Assembly: GCA_013397935.1 (NCBI GenBank)
Contig: VZRN01002232.1
Location: forward strand, 440,889 to 504,888
Origin: Dasyornis broadbenti
Taxonomy: Eukaryota; Chordata; Aves; Passeriformes; Dasyornithidae
DNA length: 64,000 nt
Direction of reading: 5' to 3'
The position numbers and the translations under genes were made by a program. Each line of letters starts with the position of its first letter. Position 1 is the first letter of the stretch. The notes under the pieces were generated by a model, which ran no database searches, was not told the DNA's origin, and saw nothing but the letters and a program-made list of their open reading frames with translations. This document shows, one piece after another, positions 1 through 12,274 of the stretch.

Positions 1-11
1 ACAATTAACAA

Positions 12-56
12 TTTAACCCATGGCAGGGGAGTTGCAATTAGTGATCATAAGAACCC
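12..56 (+). mobile_element. CR1 LINE 3' fragment, very degraded
   Basis: The 18 bases CCCATGGCAGGGGAGTTG near position 17 recur exactly near position 292 inside a clearer CR1 tail. The sequence after them (CAATTAGTGATCATAAGAAC) is a degraded form of the CR1 text that precedes the terminal repeat. Confidence 0.45.
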
Positions 57-264
57 TATCTATTTAATTTGGCATTTATTCTATATGTTGAGGAAATGCA
101 AAAGTTTATTGAATAGAAAAAAGACTGATGGAAAAATATTATATTCAGTCAATGGGCTTTTCTGCTTTCTGGCCTACTACTAATTCTTTTGAGTACGAAA
201 ACCTGTTTTGAAAGAAGAGCTAGTAAATTAAGTAACTATTTAATGCTCTACTTACTATCATTGA

Positions 265-367
265 ACCTGGTTCTAGGGGAAGGTGTCCCTGCCCATGGCA
301 GGGGAGTTGGATCAAGATGATCTTTAATGTCCCTTCCAACCCAAACCATTCCATGATTCTATGATCC
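265..367 (+). mobile_element. CR1 LINE 3' end fragment
   Basis: The text runs through CCCATGGCAGGGGAGTTG and CCCTTCCAACCCAAACCATT to the octamer-like tail ATGATTCTATGATCC, as at the 3' end of avian CR1. It is 5'-truncated, as CR1 copies usually are, and carries no ORF. Confidence 0.85.
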
Positions 368-477
368 AAAACACTCTAAAGGTTTGACTAATCAGACAAC
401 CATTTGAATATCCACAACTTGCTTGAAATATCATGTTTTGGATACTGAGTTCCACTGAAATCCCAGTCTGTGGGGTT

Positions 478-590
478 TATCTATCTATCTATCTATCGAT
501 CGATCGATCTATCGATCTATCGATCTATCGATCTATCGATCTAGATCTAGATCTATTTTTATCTATCTATCTATCTATAATATATATGTA
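478..590. repeat. (ATCT)n/(ATCG)n microsatellite
   Basis: ATCT units at both ends flank a core where ATCG and ATCT alternate, giving an 8 bp higher-order unit (ATCGATCT), then an AGATCT stretch. It looks like a tetranucleotide repeat that gained a T-to-G variant unit which then spread. Confidence 0.9.
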
Positions 591-1299
591 TAGTAAATAT
601 GGAAGTTGAAGAGTTTGATTTTTAAGAACAAAGGTAAACAATCCCTGTAAACCTTAGGTATATTGAAAGCTTCTTCAGCTCTTCAGCTAGTCACTCAACC
701 TCTCTGGGCATCACTTCACCTGTTTCAAAGTGGCCTCCTGTCTGTACAAGCTGAGGACTGAGTTGTTATTTCAGCTTCAGTAACACATCACAGGATGGTG
801 CTGCAGAATCCAGCTGTGGCTTTGCATGTTCAGGTTTCCCCTCTAGAAGAACAGATTAGACAACAGAAATTAAGGCTTGCCCCATGATTTCCTCAAGGGT
901 ATGCATGGGATATTTTCAGAAAAGCCATAAAGTGCCCTCTTTTGTGTTTCTCTTTTCCCTCCTGTGACCTGCCCTGTGTGAGTTACAGCAATTGGACTAC
1001 ATGCATGTACATCCCCACTCACCTTTTCTGCTCTGTGCACTTCTGTCAGGTCCAGGCAGGTTTGTACACTGGTGTAGAAGTCAATGCTTTCTAGGTACAA
1101 CTGGTTACTATGGTACTTCGTATTTGAAGGGGTAATATTGTAAATTTGATATATCAAATATCCTTAGGATGAACGTGGTCATTTGCTATAGGTTTTCTTT
1201 TGCTTTCAAGTGGAAAGCTTGCATAAAAATGATGGCATTTATGATTCTTCATTAATTAGGATAAAGAACAAACACTCCCTTGTTTTTATTATTGCTCAG

Positions 1300-1377
1300 G
1301 ACCTGTTCAGTAAACAGAAGGGTTATTTAGAGGAAGAACTCGACTACAGGAAGCAAGCTCTGGACCAGGCATACATG
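1300..1377 (+). CDS. JAKMIP1: JAKMIP1 coding exon (fourth from the end)
   Basis: This is the first of four exons of a JAKMIP-family gene in the window. JAKMIP1 (Marlin-1) is a coiled-coil protein known to bind the Janus kinases JAK1 and TYK2, microtubules and GABA-B receptor components, mainly in neurons and lymphoid cells. The exon is 26 codons, begins DLFSKQKGYLEEELDYRKQ and ends QAYM, with an acceptor ending GCTCAG and donor GTAGGA, phase 0 at both ends. The four exons (26, 68, 22 and 16 codons) join without a phase break to give a coiled coil ending in a hydrophobic tail. JAKMIP1 is preferred over JAKMIP2 and JAKMIP3 because the gene downstream looks like C4orf50, the neighbour of JAKMIP1 in other vertebrates. 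The N-terminal exons lie before the window. Confidence 0.88.
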
Positions 1378-1486
1378 GTAGGAAAAGAACAGTCATTAAA
1401 TTTTTCTGTTTGAACAGATCTGATAAAATGCAGGGTTTTCTTTTTTTTTCTTTTCTTTATAAATAGGGCTGGTTTTTATTTTTTTG

Positions 1487-1488
<2 letters not shown>

Positions 1489-1532
<44 letters not shown>
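1489..1532. repeat. 44 bp poly-T tract
   Basis: An uninterrupted run of T lies in the intron. It creates spurious poly-Phe and poly-Lys reading frames on the two strands. Confidence 0.97.
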
Positions 1533-1533
<1 letters not shown>

Positions 1534-2101
1534 GTGCCAGACTAGAAATCAACTCTTTCTTAAACAAAAATTTAGGAAATGGATTATAGTACTTACAAGT
1601 GTAACATTTTTGCATTGCATTTTTTATTCTGTGATATGCAAACATCTTGGTACATCTGGACTGGGAAAAGCTGGTTTGTGTATGAACAAAACCATGACTG
1701 CTAAAATACACCAGAAATTACTTTAGAACTTTTCCAATATTTCTTTTCCTGAAGCATTTGTAAGTATTACTGCTGCTAGCCTACCCTAAATCAGGAATGC
1801 CTGTTCTTCCTATGCGATTCCTTCCTGCGCGATCCTGTCCAACCTTACCCTTCCTGGTTTTCAAAGGGGAAGCTGCAGCCTTGCCTTTTCTCTGGCTAAA
1901 CAACAATTAGGAATTATCCAGGAACTGGTAAAACTGCACACACGACTTTGCTAATAGTGAGACTTTGGGAAATCAAAATATGATGGCCTGAAGCACTATT
2001 TATATATTGTAAATGTTTCTTATGTGGAAAATGTTTTCAGAGAAGAAGAAAGGTCTAGTGCTCAGAGCAGATAACAGAGATAAAAGCAAGCAGGCACTAT
2101 T

Positions 2102-2232
2102 TCTAGCACTGTGACCTTGGGCAAGCCATTTAACCTCTCTGTGCAGCTGTTTATGCATCACTAATATGGATGGAATTACCTACCTCACAAAGGTGTTATG
2201 AGGGCCAAAGGGATGTGGTCAGATGCTCTTGA
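2102..2232 (+). mobile_element. MIR-like SINE fragment
   Basis: The text GTGACCTTGGGCAAGCCATT, then TTAACCTCTCTGTGCAG and ACCTACCTCACAAAGGTGTT follows the order of the MIR core (tRNA-derived SINE, ancient in amniotes). Heavy divergence in the middle fits great age. Confidence 0.75.
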
Positions 2233-2678
2233 TCCAAACATTGTCAGTCTGGATGCTGGTTTTTGATAGGATCATACTAACCCCAGTAATCAGGGAAACG
2301 CTGCCATGATTCCTTTCCTTCCTCTTGGGAATACAATTCTCCATGTGATCGTGAAGATCTCCTGTTGTTCTCTGCTTTGCAAAGTACTGCAGTTTTGGTC
2401 AGTGCATGAGAATCATGTTAGGAATCTGGCAAACAGCACGAGACGGATGAGAGATTAGTGTATACAAGTGTTCTTCCCTTCATTGCTTATGGCAACTTGG
2501 AACAAAGCCAGTGACATAGACTGTGAGCCATGGATGGCAGGACAGTAGGGCCAGAGAGAAGTAGAGCAAGATTTCTGTTCACAGTTTTTCCTTTGGTCTT
2601 TTTATTTTATAGGATGACTAACAATTCAGTTGCAGTTGAAGGAAATCTGTTAGTTTTAATTAAATTTGTAATATTCAG

Positions 2679-2702
2679 CATCAGGATTTGGAGTTTTATC
2701 AG
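2679..2702 (+). other. Possible optional JAKMIP1 micro-exon
   Basis: After an acceptor ending ATATTCAG the frame reads HQDLEFYQ for 24 bp to a GT donor (GTACTG), phase 0 at both ends, so it could be inserted between the flanking exons. The open frame continues past that donor to 2891 and stays coding-like for about 35 residues. I know of no JAKMIP exon with this sequence, and the polypyrimidine tract is weak. Confidence 0.25.
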
Positions 2703-2987
2703 GTACTGAATGCAGACCTATCTTCTGAATCTTTCTTAAATGGAAGAATCAATGATTTGCTAGAACGGGATCCATCTGCTGGGTGTCAATCCGTGCTGGG
2801 ATGCTGCGTGCACTCTGTGGAATGCTCCTCACTGCTCACGCTTGCTGCTTTCTGTCTACCTGTCTGTGTCCATCCTGCCCTCCTGCCTTAGCCTTTGCTT
2901 GCTAGCCTTCTCCTCTAGCTGTCGGTGGGTCGTTTGCTTGCTGGATTCAAATGTCAGCCTGTCTGTGTGTGATTTGGGTTGCATTAG

Positions 2988-3191
2988 AAAATCCAGGAGC
3001 TGGAAGCCACGCTGTATAACGCCCTGCAGCAGGATCCAGGCAGGCGGGCGAGCGAGTCATTGACGGAAGCCCAGCGGGAAGATTTGCGAGCGGCAGTGGA
3101 GAAGGTGCGGCGGCAGATCCTGAGGCAGAGCCGTGAGTTTGACAGCCAGATCCTGCACGAGCGGATGGAGCTGCTGCAGCAGGCCCAGCAG
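2988..3191 (+). CDS. JAKMIP1: JAKMIP1 coding exon (third from the end)
   Basis: The exon has 68 codons, phase 0 at both ends. It starts KIQELEATLYNALQQDPGRR and ends MELLQQAQQ before the donor GTAATCC. Hydrophobic and charged residues follow heptad spacing across REDLRAAVEKVRRQI and the rest, so it continues the parallel coiled coil. The exon is clearly richer in GC (GCGGGCGAGCGAG, GGTGCGGCGGCAG) than its introns, and reading frames in the other phases and on the minus strand here are shadows. Its last codons lead directly into RIRDLEDK of the next exon. Confidence 0.92.
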
Positions 3192-6100
3192 GTAATCCTG
3201 GTTCTCTCTCCTCCCCCTTGGTGTTGGTGTTACCTCTGTGGTTGCCGCCACTGCCCGTACGACAGCATCGCTTCACCCTCACCTCGTGGAGTTCTGTTCA
3301 GTCTGGTCTCTGTACAGCTCCCGTGCTGAGGAGCCGTGTGGTGTCAGGACCTGGTTGCGCTGGGCATGGTGCACACACAGAACAAGTCACTGCCTCACCA
3401 CAAGGTCCTGTTGCACAACCTTTCATGTGTGAGCCACCACACAGTCTTCCACAGGACTCCAGGGGGAGCTTGTTGCAAGTATAAGGCCTAAAAAGGAAAA
3501 AGTCAGAACGGAAGGTTGTTAGAGTATAACGCTATGAAAAGAGGAAAGGCAGAAACAGTAGTTGCAGGAATCCAAGATTCTTAATTTTTTCTCCATTTTT
3601 ATTTATTTTAGCTATTTGTGGAAATCTTTTAAATAAAATAAAAAAGATGAAGTCACGGGAAGTCTTTTAAGAGGCCATTTACAAGCTTTCACATCTTTAA
3701 GTTTGTTCAAAAAAGCCTTGTTTGTCCAAACTGCTTCCTTAAGGAGATTATTGACAACTTGAATTTGGCAAGATCCTGGCCTATGGAAGCATGGTAATGA
3801 TTTAGCATCGGTAGCATTGCTAGTGTTTCTCTGCAAATACTCAGTGAAAAAGAGCTGCATGTCTCAGAGTGTTAATTACCACAGCAGAAATAATTGTTCC
3901 CAAGGATTTTGGTTCTCCCTTGTAGTAGACTCTGGAAGTTGCAGGCAGATGTCTTGGACCTTGAGGACTGCTTGGCTACTTTCTGTGCAAGTGTGGAATC
4001 TCATACTGTAAATGCGAAAATGCGCTCTGCAGATGTGTCCATTGTTGCTACTTCAGGTGCTGATTTGGGTGCTGGAGCAAGAGCTGCTTTAGTTTAGTCC
4101 AAGCTGCTCTCTGTTCAGGTTGGCTTTGTAGAATGAAACTGATGTAATGTGACTGCTGTGATCATGTCCTGTCATCCTGCAGTGGTGGGAAGTGCTTATG
4201 GTGGCAGTGCTAGACTTGAGCTCTGAGTTCCAAGAAGTTTCCTTTCTCTACTCCTTGACTGTTCCCTTGGTTTGGAATGTGTAACACTGAGAGCAGGAGA
4301 TGAACTTGTTTAATTAGTGTCACTTATTTTTAGTTATCAGCAATGGTGCGCAGAAAGCAGGAGAAGGTAGGTACCAGCTGGCTCTAAAAGTGTCAGAAAG
4401 AGAGAGTAGAGTAAATACAATCAATTTGGTAAATAAGGATGGAGCCAGAAGTTGTTAGTTTAATGTTATTAGTGTAGCTGAAAATTAGTGAGACTGGAGT
4501 TTTTTGCCAGTATCTTAGGCAGTCCAATCTCCTAGCCAGACTGTTGGTGTTTTATTCAGGCTAATAATGCAGTGCTTTTTAGTTGGGTAAATATTGTTTG
4601 TCATTAACATTTATTGGGTATGAATGACATTGTGTGTTGAATAATGACTCTACACCTAAATAACTGACAATTTCAGATTTTAACATCGGACTAGATGTAG
4701 TTTGGTCCTTTACTTTCATCAAGAAACTAGTTTGATACTGTTTGAAGGTCTGCTATTGGATAGAGCCTTCTTGTGGCCCTGGTTAGTGTGTGGTTTTGGG
4801 GGACCTGGGCAGAGCTTCTAAGCTGAGCTCATGTAATACTGTCAAATAGAAAGGGAAAAACAGAAGATTTGTAAAGCAAAACGGTTGTTTCAGAGCACTC
4901 AAAATCCATATTTTATTCATATCTGGGGTTTAATTTAGATTTTGTTCCAATTTGTTCCATGGCCCACTTGCTAGCAATTAGAGAACTTTATCTGCACATC
5001 TGGAGCACATCTTCTGTTAGTCCAGTTCATGTACTCACAGATTGCTTCACAACATAAGGTTAAATACGATGAGTAGATAGGAAAACAAAAATGTAGCATA
5101 AACATAGGTTTATTAGCCATGGATGTTTATGTACCTGTCTCCAGATCTGTTTTATAGCATGTCATTAGAGTTTCATGTTGTGCCCATCTCATTAGACATG
5201 CTAATGTTACAGCCCTGCAGGACATGTTAAACTGAATTCCACTGCTTAATAAGCAGCTAAGTATTTTAGTCATCTATTTTTAACACACACACACGCCTTC
5301 CCCACACACATACCCTATTAAACATGAAAAACAAAGGCAAATATGCTAGTTAATTTGCCTGGGATATGGGAGGGCTAATTCTCACTGGATTACTTTCATC
5401 TCACTTACAAATGACAGAATGTTACACAAATGAAACCATACTTGTGCAGGCAGAATCCTAGTGAATGGATGAAGCTGCACTAAGTAAAGTACATCCCTGA
5501 TGAGTCCCCTCCTTTCCTTATATATTTATGTCCAGGAGAAGTTTTGCTGACATTGTGACATCAGTAAACACCCACTGCACTTTGTTATGGCAAAACTGTA
5601 GTCCAGACCTGGTCACATTTTACAATCCGCAGTGCTTCTACAGTATATGCTTCCTCTGCTGAAGTGGAGGTTACAGAGAATGGTAGGACACCATGATGGA
5701 CCTGCAAGGCTTAATGTAGAGTGTCCTTGCTGCAAACACCCTTAAACCTTCCCTGAAACAGAAACCATGTATTAAAAACTCCAAATTCTATGAAACTTTG
5801 GAAGTTCAGTCACTTCCAGGAGGCCTGTTTCTTTGCTTCCAATTCCTTTCTGGTCTGCCTGATACAGGGGCTTCAAAAGAACAACTCTGCTTATCTGGCA
5901 GGCTGGCAACAGTCAGACTTTCTGTGTCAGACAGAGGGTGGGGGTTGAAGGAGATCTGATGGTAAAGAAGGAGTTCTCACTTTCTGCCTGTAAATGCCCC
6001 ATGACGATACGTGCAGGGTGCAGAAGTGGTAAGGCATGTGGTGAATGCTGTAGGTTGGTCTGCAGCATTTCATTATAGATTCAATGCTTGATGCAGGGAC

Positions 6101-7072
6101 TTTGAGGATTTAGTGTGGGGGTGCTGGTTTTACAGAGCTGGTAAATGTCCTTCCTGGGGCATGACTGTCCGAAAGGGACAGGGATGGGCATAAGGAAATG
6201 GGTAAATGGTTGCCCAGGTGTGAGCCTTGTCCTGCTTTCTGTGTTCTTGTTTGTCCAGATGTAAAGCTTGAGTTCTTCGCCACTGGGTATTGACTTTGTT
6301 CCAGTGAAATAATTACATTTTACAATGTTAGGCTCTGTATTACATTGGTAGGTCTGTTCTTCTTGGGCATGTGTAGCCCCACATTATTATTGTTCATTAG
6401 TATATAAATGGAACCATTCATGTATATCCATTGTGCATTAAGGAAAGCAGGCCTCTGTGGAGCCAAATTAGACAGACTGTGTGATTAGATCTGCTTACTA
6501 AGGCACACAACACTTTTATTAAACACAGAGTGCAACGTGCAGGTCTAGGGGACAGATCCTCCTCAGCTGAAGCATGTTGGCAGTACTCCCTCTAAGTCAG
6601 AGAGGGTGCTCTGATTTACACCATCCTCTCTGTCTGGAGGAGGTAAAACATGTTAATTAAAAATCTGTCATGAGCAGCTTGTGGTATTTGCTTCTAGCAA
6701 TAGGGCATGTGCAGTTCAACCACCGCTCCTGCAGATACTGCCATCAAAAAAGTCTCATTGTGCTACACTGCTATTATAACCTTTTGTAAATCAATGCCTG
6801 GTTTATTTTTAGCAGGACTTCATTTAAAAGTAACATTGTGCTCTAGTCAGTGCAGTGGCATGAGTTCTGTGGTTTTTTTGAAAATATGAAGGTCATTACT
6901 AGCAGGCTCTGTTAAGAATGGTAATCTTTTATGTATATATTTTAAATCATTTCTAGAGGGAGAGAAAAATGTGCTGTGTAGCTCTAAAATGTATCTCTGA
7001 GAAAAGATATTTTAAATAGAGCGATACAACATGTTTCCAAAGTAGTGATATCAGCTTCCTAATTAAGCAAAC

Positions 7073-7145
7073 TAAAAAAAAAAAAACAAAAACAAAACAA
7101 AACAAACAAACAAACAACAACAAAAAAAAAAACAAAAAAAAACCC
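7073..7145. repeat. A-rich low-complexity tract
   Basis: Runs of A are interrupted by single C residues (AAAACAAAACAAAC and AACAACAAC variants). This tract produces a Phe-rich spurious ORF on the minus strand. Confidence 0.95.
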
Positions 7146-8762
7146 CAAACCCAAAACAAAGCAGCCCAAAAAAAATCCCAGTCCAGAAAATCCACACAGC
7201 ATCATGGTTACTTCACCTTAAAAATATATTGCACTTGTTTTGTCTTCTAAAACTATTAAATATTTAAATGTCAAATTATGCTTTATATAAATCAAACAAG
7301 TTAAAAACCAAAATATATTCCTGTTGGTTTTACTGTAGCTGCTTCTGGAGTATGAAACCAGGGAAAGTCATCAGAACTAGGCTTTAAATTACGATAGATT
7401 TATTCAAATTGCACTCTTGGCAGTATTCAAATGTGAAGAAAATTTATAATAGAAATATAATTTTTTCTGATTTCATCTGAAGTTATTTTAAATCCAAAGA
7501 AGAGATAGAAAATCCTTGAAGGATAGCAGATTGACACACACTCAGTTCCAAAAATGGTTGCTGCCAGTCAGAAAGTATATGAGAGACAGATTTTATTAAT
7601 GTAATCCAGTAATTTCCCAGAGCAGTCTTATCTTTGTATAAAATTATAAGAAAAAGAGAAAAGATACATTAGTTCATTGTGTCATCAAAAATGTGGAATT
7701 GTTTTTTCTGTAAGTTGCACTGTAGTACTGTACTAAGCTGATGGTGATTTATTCTAACTTGAGTTAGGATATTCTTGGGTGCAGCTCAGTTTTACAAAGT
7801 AAAAGAAGTAATTACTTCAGTTCTAGACCTGAATATAAGACATCTGTGGACTGCTGAAGTCATCCAATTCCAGCTTTAAATAGTTGGAATATAGCTGTAA
7901 AAATTTTAGCTATTTTTTCTTTAAACTGGGGCATTTACTCTGTGACCAGATTGGATTATTCATCAGTAATAAGAGCAGAAATTATCACTTTATTTGCATG
8001 TTTTACTAGAAGAAGGCAAAACTTTAGGACAGAGCAGGTACTGACCTCCATGTGTCACTGCACAGAGAATGATTCTCTGCTGGGGCGATGCCTCAGGCAC
8101 TCCTTTTCATGGACACGGAGGAAAAGTCAGAAGCAGTGATGTCTTTTTTCATCCTGAAATTTCAAAATATAGCTTGAAATTGAGAAACAACAAACTAATT
8201 TTCTTCACTAAGTTTCTTAGTTCTTTTTTCTGACCAGCAGGTTTTTCCAAGGGCACAATTTTTCCAGCTTAAAAAGGCCAAACAAAGCTACGGCAAATGC
8301 CATTGCTCCATGAGTTCTTCCTGCTCTCTTGTATATGGACAACTTTTCCATGCTGGGAGAGTAGTTTGTTTACAAATCCATAGGGTTGGATGTCACCATA
8401 TCTATATGATCATATTGGCTCAGCCATTTATAATATACATTTGTTGGGGGAGGGGGTTGGTGTTTGTTTCTGAGTTTTTTTGTTTTGTTTTTTTTTAAAT
8501 CTTCATTTAAAAAAATATAGTAGTTGTCAGAGTGAAGTAGGAATCTCAGATTTGCCACTTGATATACAACAGATATTCAAGTAAAGCTTGGATAAATCCA
8601 GCAGTTCTGCTCCCCTCTGCTGTGTAATCTGTTACAGCTGATAGACCATGAATTTCTCACCCAAGGAGAATTATTAAGGTTTAATGTTTGACTGGGAAGG
8701 CTCTTGGGGGAGTGAGAGAGGGAGGGAGGATGCTGTGCTCAGTGTTCCTCATTGATAGGCAT

Positions 8763-8842
8763 AAGGAGGTGTTGTCTTAAATCTGGCCTCTTTGGCGCAA
8801 TGCTTTGTGACAGAGAGGACAAGTTAAAGACAACACCTCCTT
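8763..8842. repeat. Perfect 16 bp inverted repeat (hairpin-capable)
   Basis: AAGGAGGTGTTGTCTT at 8763-8778 is exactly reverse-complementary to AAGACAACACCTCCTT at 8827-8842, with a 48 bp spacer. Within the spacer CCTCT and AGAGG could extend the stem after an internal loop. An RNA from either strand could fold into a long hairpin, but nothing shows that it is transcribed other than as intron. Confidence 0.85.
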
Positions 8843-11800
8843 GGCCATGTTGCCTTGTGCCAGAGAAGCTGGCTTGCTCAAAAACTCACAGCTGTGTCAC
8901 ACAATTTAGAAATTAGGTAGAAGTATTACTATGAACCTTACTTACATAATAGTAATTGGGGAGGGTCAGATTGTTTTTCCCCCAAATCTACATGGATTTA
9001 ATGGTTTAATGTTTTTATTTTTAATCTGAAGTGTTAAGGTGCTAGCTGTTTGCATACAGTATGAAGAGGGATACATAGGGCAACCACTGATTTTTCTATT
9101 TTTTTTTCTTAGTATTAGTGTTCTGTACTTTGCTGTTCAAAATGTAATAGATTACTGATTTTTATATTCATGAATCACTCTTAAAGGCATCGGATACCAC
9201 AGCTGTATAACTGTCATCAATATTCATCAAGCACATCATGACTAGGCTAATCACAGTTGACCTGCAGTATTGATTTGTCATGCAGGAGTGAACATGGAGT
9301 CTTTCAGAGCATCATTGCTGCTATAATGACAGTATCACAATAAACTTCTGTAATTTCCCAGATTACATGCATGGCAGATGAGAGTTAACTTTAGTAATTT
9401 CTATATGTTCATCTTGCAGTGTTTCCTTGTGTATGTTTTCTTTATATAGTCTTCAGCTGCATCTGCTTTGCTTATTGCCTTAGTGGTGCTACTTGTCTGA
9501 ATAAGCGGTGATAGCCCTGCTGTAATACCTAAAAAATATATCTGAAATATATCTGCTCTCTTTTTCCTAAACAAGGTGTGATTGAGGTTCTACTCAAAGT
9601 AAGAGCAACTCTATGCATTGCAATAGTATTAGTATCAGGAAAACTCTTATCTGAAATTTGAATGCTGAAATCCTCTCATCTGAAATGCAGAATACCCTGT
9701 TTCTTAGGAAAAGCCAGTAGGAGCTGAGGAAAGGCAAGTCTAAAAAAAAAAAGAGGTGTGTGAAGTTTGTTATAGAAGTTAAGGATAAGTGTATTTTCAT
9801 ATGCTCAATGCATATATATATCATTATAAATACCTACATGGAAATTTGTTATTTAAATATCTGAATGTAAAATAATATAATTTAATGCTAAATAAATATT
9901 ATTTTATGTTTCTGGGTTGTTTTTTTAATCTGCCTGATAATGTGTCTGGGCTGTCACAGAGTCAGTTTTAAGATGCTGAATGTGTTTTGTCTTCTGACCT
10001 CACACAGACTTAACATAGCCATTCTGTGTAAATATAAATCTAATCTGGCTTAAATTATTCTCCTTCCCTAATGAAAAGCAGCAGGACTGTTAATATTCTT
10101 CTGCATAAATTAAAAGATGCTCAGTGTTAAAAAATATTAATAAAGTTTGCTAATAAATACTACATACATACAGTAATTTGTATCAGATTATAACAGACAG
10201 TTATTTAGAGCTAAATGCATTTATAAAATTCACTGGTTTACTACAAATGTGACTGAATACATATGCTGAGAAATGCATCAGTGCAGCTGCTAAAAGGTTC
10301 ATTCTCCTCAGAAAGGCAAATAAAGAAACTACAAATGCATAATAAAGATTAAAAAGAACAATTCTCCTACGTCAGTAATTGTTAATTGGATTGCAATGGT
10401 TACGACTGAAGGACACAGAAAAAAATGAAATTTTTACCTGCCATGCAAACAAAATCATAGTGAGAATCAGACAAGTAGAATATATCCAAAATTATCTATT
10501 ACTATTGTATTCAGCTGGCTGAAATTTACATTAAGTTTTCATTCATAAAGTAAAATAAGATGTCAACAAAACCAGCTTAAGATAATGCTGTTGCAGTGGG
10601 GTTTTTTTGTTTCCTTATGACCATTACACAAAATCACATTCTAGGAATATGAGACTAAAGGGTACATTTGGATTTCTGAATACACACCGCTTCCAGTAGC
10701 AGATCCAACAGCTTGAGTAATGCATGTCACGATTACCTATGCAAATTGTATTGTTAAAACACTGCAGGCTTTTAAACAACTGTTAAAATGCATTAGATTT
10801 CAAAAAAAGCCCAAGAAAAGAATGTGTTTGTCATCACTTTAGTGACTTGAATAATAGCTAAAGGCAAGTCAGTTTATATCAATCTTTGCTTAAATTTATA
10901 CCATAACAAAGGTAGCTCTCACACTACTGAAGATATTACATACCTGTGTCTTAACGGTGATGAGAATCTTCTTAAAAATTATATAATGAAACAATATTGA
11001 TTCTTCCCTCTGTCAGATAGATAAAATATTTCCCATGCTAAATTTTGCTGCAGAATGAGATACGTTCTTGATCATAAGATGGCTTCAGAGATTCAAAACA
11101 TGGTTCACATCAGATACAGTCCATCCACGGTGCCTATCCTGTGAATGTACATTAACCTGAACCTTTCCAACATTTCAGAGCCAAGGCTCTAAGCAGCTTA
11201 GCAAATCCTTCTTTGTCTGCTTTGTGCTAAAATTATCAAATTGTTTTCTTGGATTTACTGGTGAATGTAAATCCAATAAGAGTGTGTCACAGGAAATGTT
11301 AAGGTGATTTCTAACCCCCTTCATTAGTACATTCCTGTGTTTTCACAAGGACAGTAGCATGGCAAGGAACATATTTTGGAGCTAGCTCAATTGATCTTCT
11401 CAGTTGCTGTCATTCATATGGATGGGCTCTTTACTTACACACTTACCTAGGGAACAAGAATATCAGTTCTGCAGTTTGACACCTAAATGAAGGATGATGT
11501 GGTCATCATGGCCTGAAAGATGAAATTTATCATAAAAGTTCTTTTCCTGATAGATTTTTCCCCATTTCACAAAGCTCCTTGAGGATTTGAAGCCATGCAA
11601 AATGTTGGTTCAGGACTGTGAATGTCTGAGTAGTGCTATGGGTGAATTGGAGAGGACAGAAGGCTTGGATGGAGAAGTCCACTTCATCTAGCCTGCATCA
11701 CTGTCCCGTAAAGAGAAAATGCAGGAATTCTCTGAGCCTATGTTTGCTACTAAAAAGGCATGATCTCTGCGAGATAGTCAAAAAAGCCCCCAGAATCTGT

Positions 11801-12250
11801 GAAAGGCACCATGTAATTGTAGAGTGACACAGTCCATTTCTCATCAGAACTGGAGCCAGCATGAAAGACAAGTTTAATCAAATGAGCAAGTGCCCACATT
11901 TTGGTTGCTTGCAGGAGGAAATCTGGACCTGACATTTTAAAGTAGTGAGACACTTCAGTACATTGCTGATCAGTTTTCTTTCTTTGTATTGCTGAGGTTC
12001 CTCCCATATCTAACTCTCAAATTTATGACAAATCATTACTGTGCTGATATACTGCCTCCAGTATAAAAATGATAGCTCTGAGACTGCAATCCAGGGCTCA
12101 CTCAGCTCAGCAGAAGGATTTCCATTTATTTCAGTGCTCCTTTATAATGGGTGCTATATTAATGGGAATGGTACTTAATATAGATGGATTGCTATTATAA
12201 CAGAAGCTGGGCACACATACTTCATGTGTTCCATGTGGGGATGCCATTAA

Positions 12251-12274
12251 CCTTTTTTTTTTTTTTTTTTTTTT
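12251..12274. repeat. Poly-T tract
   Basis: A homopolymer run of about 23-24 T within the intron. Confidence 0.95.

Larger units (their letters stand above)
1..1299. other. JAKMIP intron, 3' part (enters from outside window)
   Basis: No coding exon recognised. The stretch holds two CR1 pieces, a tetranucleotide microsatellite and otherwise AT-rich unique sequence. It ends in the acceptor TTATTATTGCTCAG at 1299. Confidence 0.6.
1378..2987 (+). other. JAKMIP1 intron
   Basis: The intron holds a long poly-T run, a MIR-like SINE near 2102-2232 and a coding-like stretch starting at 2679 that may be an optional exon. The rest looks like ordinary intron sequence. Confidence 0.75.

Noticed and set aside
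1457..1726. Overlapping open frames rich in Phe (plus) and Lys (minus)
   Set aside because: Produced by the 44 bp poly-T tract.
2947..3432. Several open frames on both strands around the 2988-3191 exon
   Set aside because: Shadows of the GC-rich JAKMIP1 exon in other frames, running into intron.
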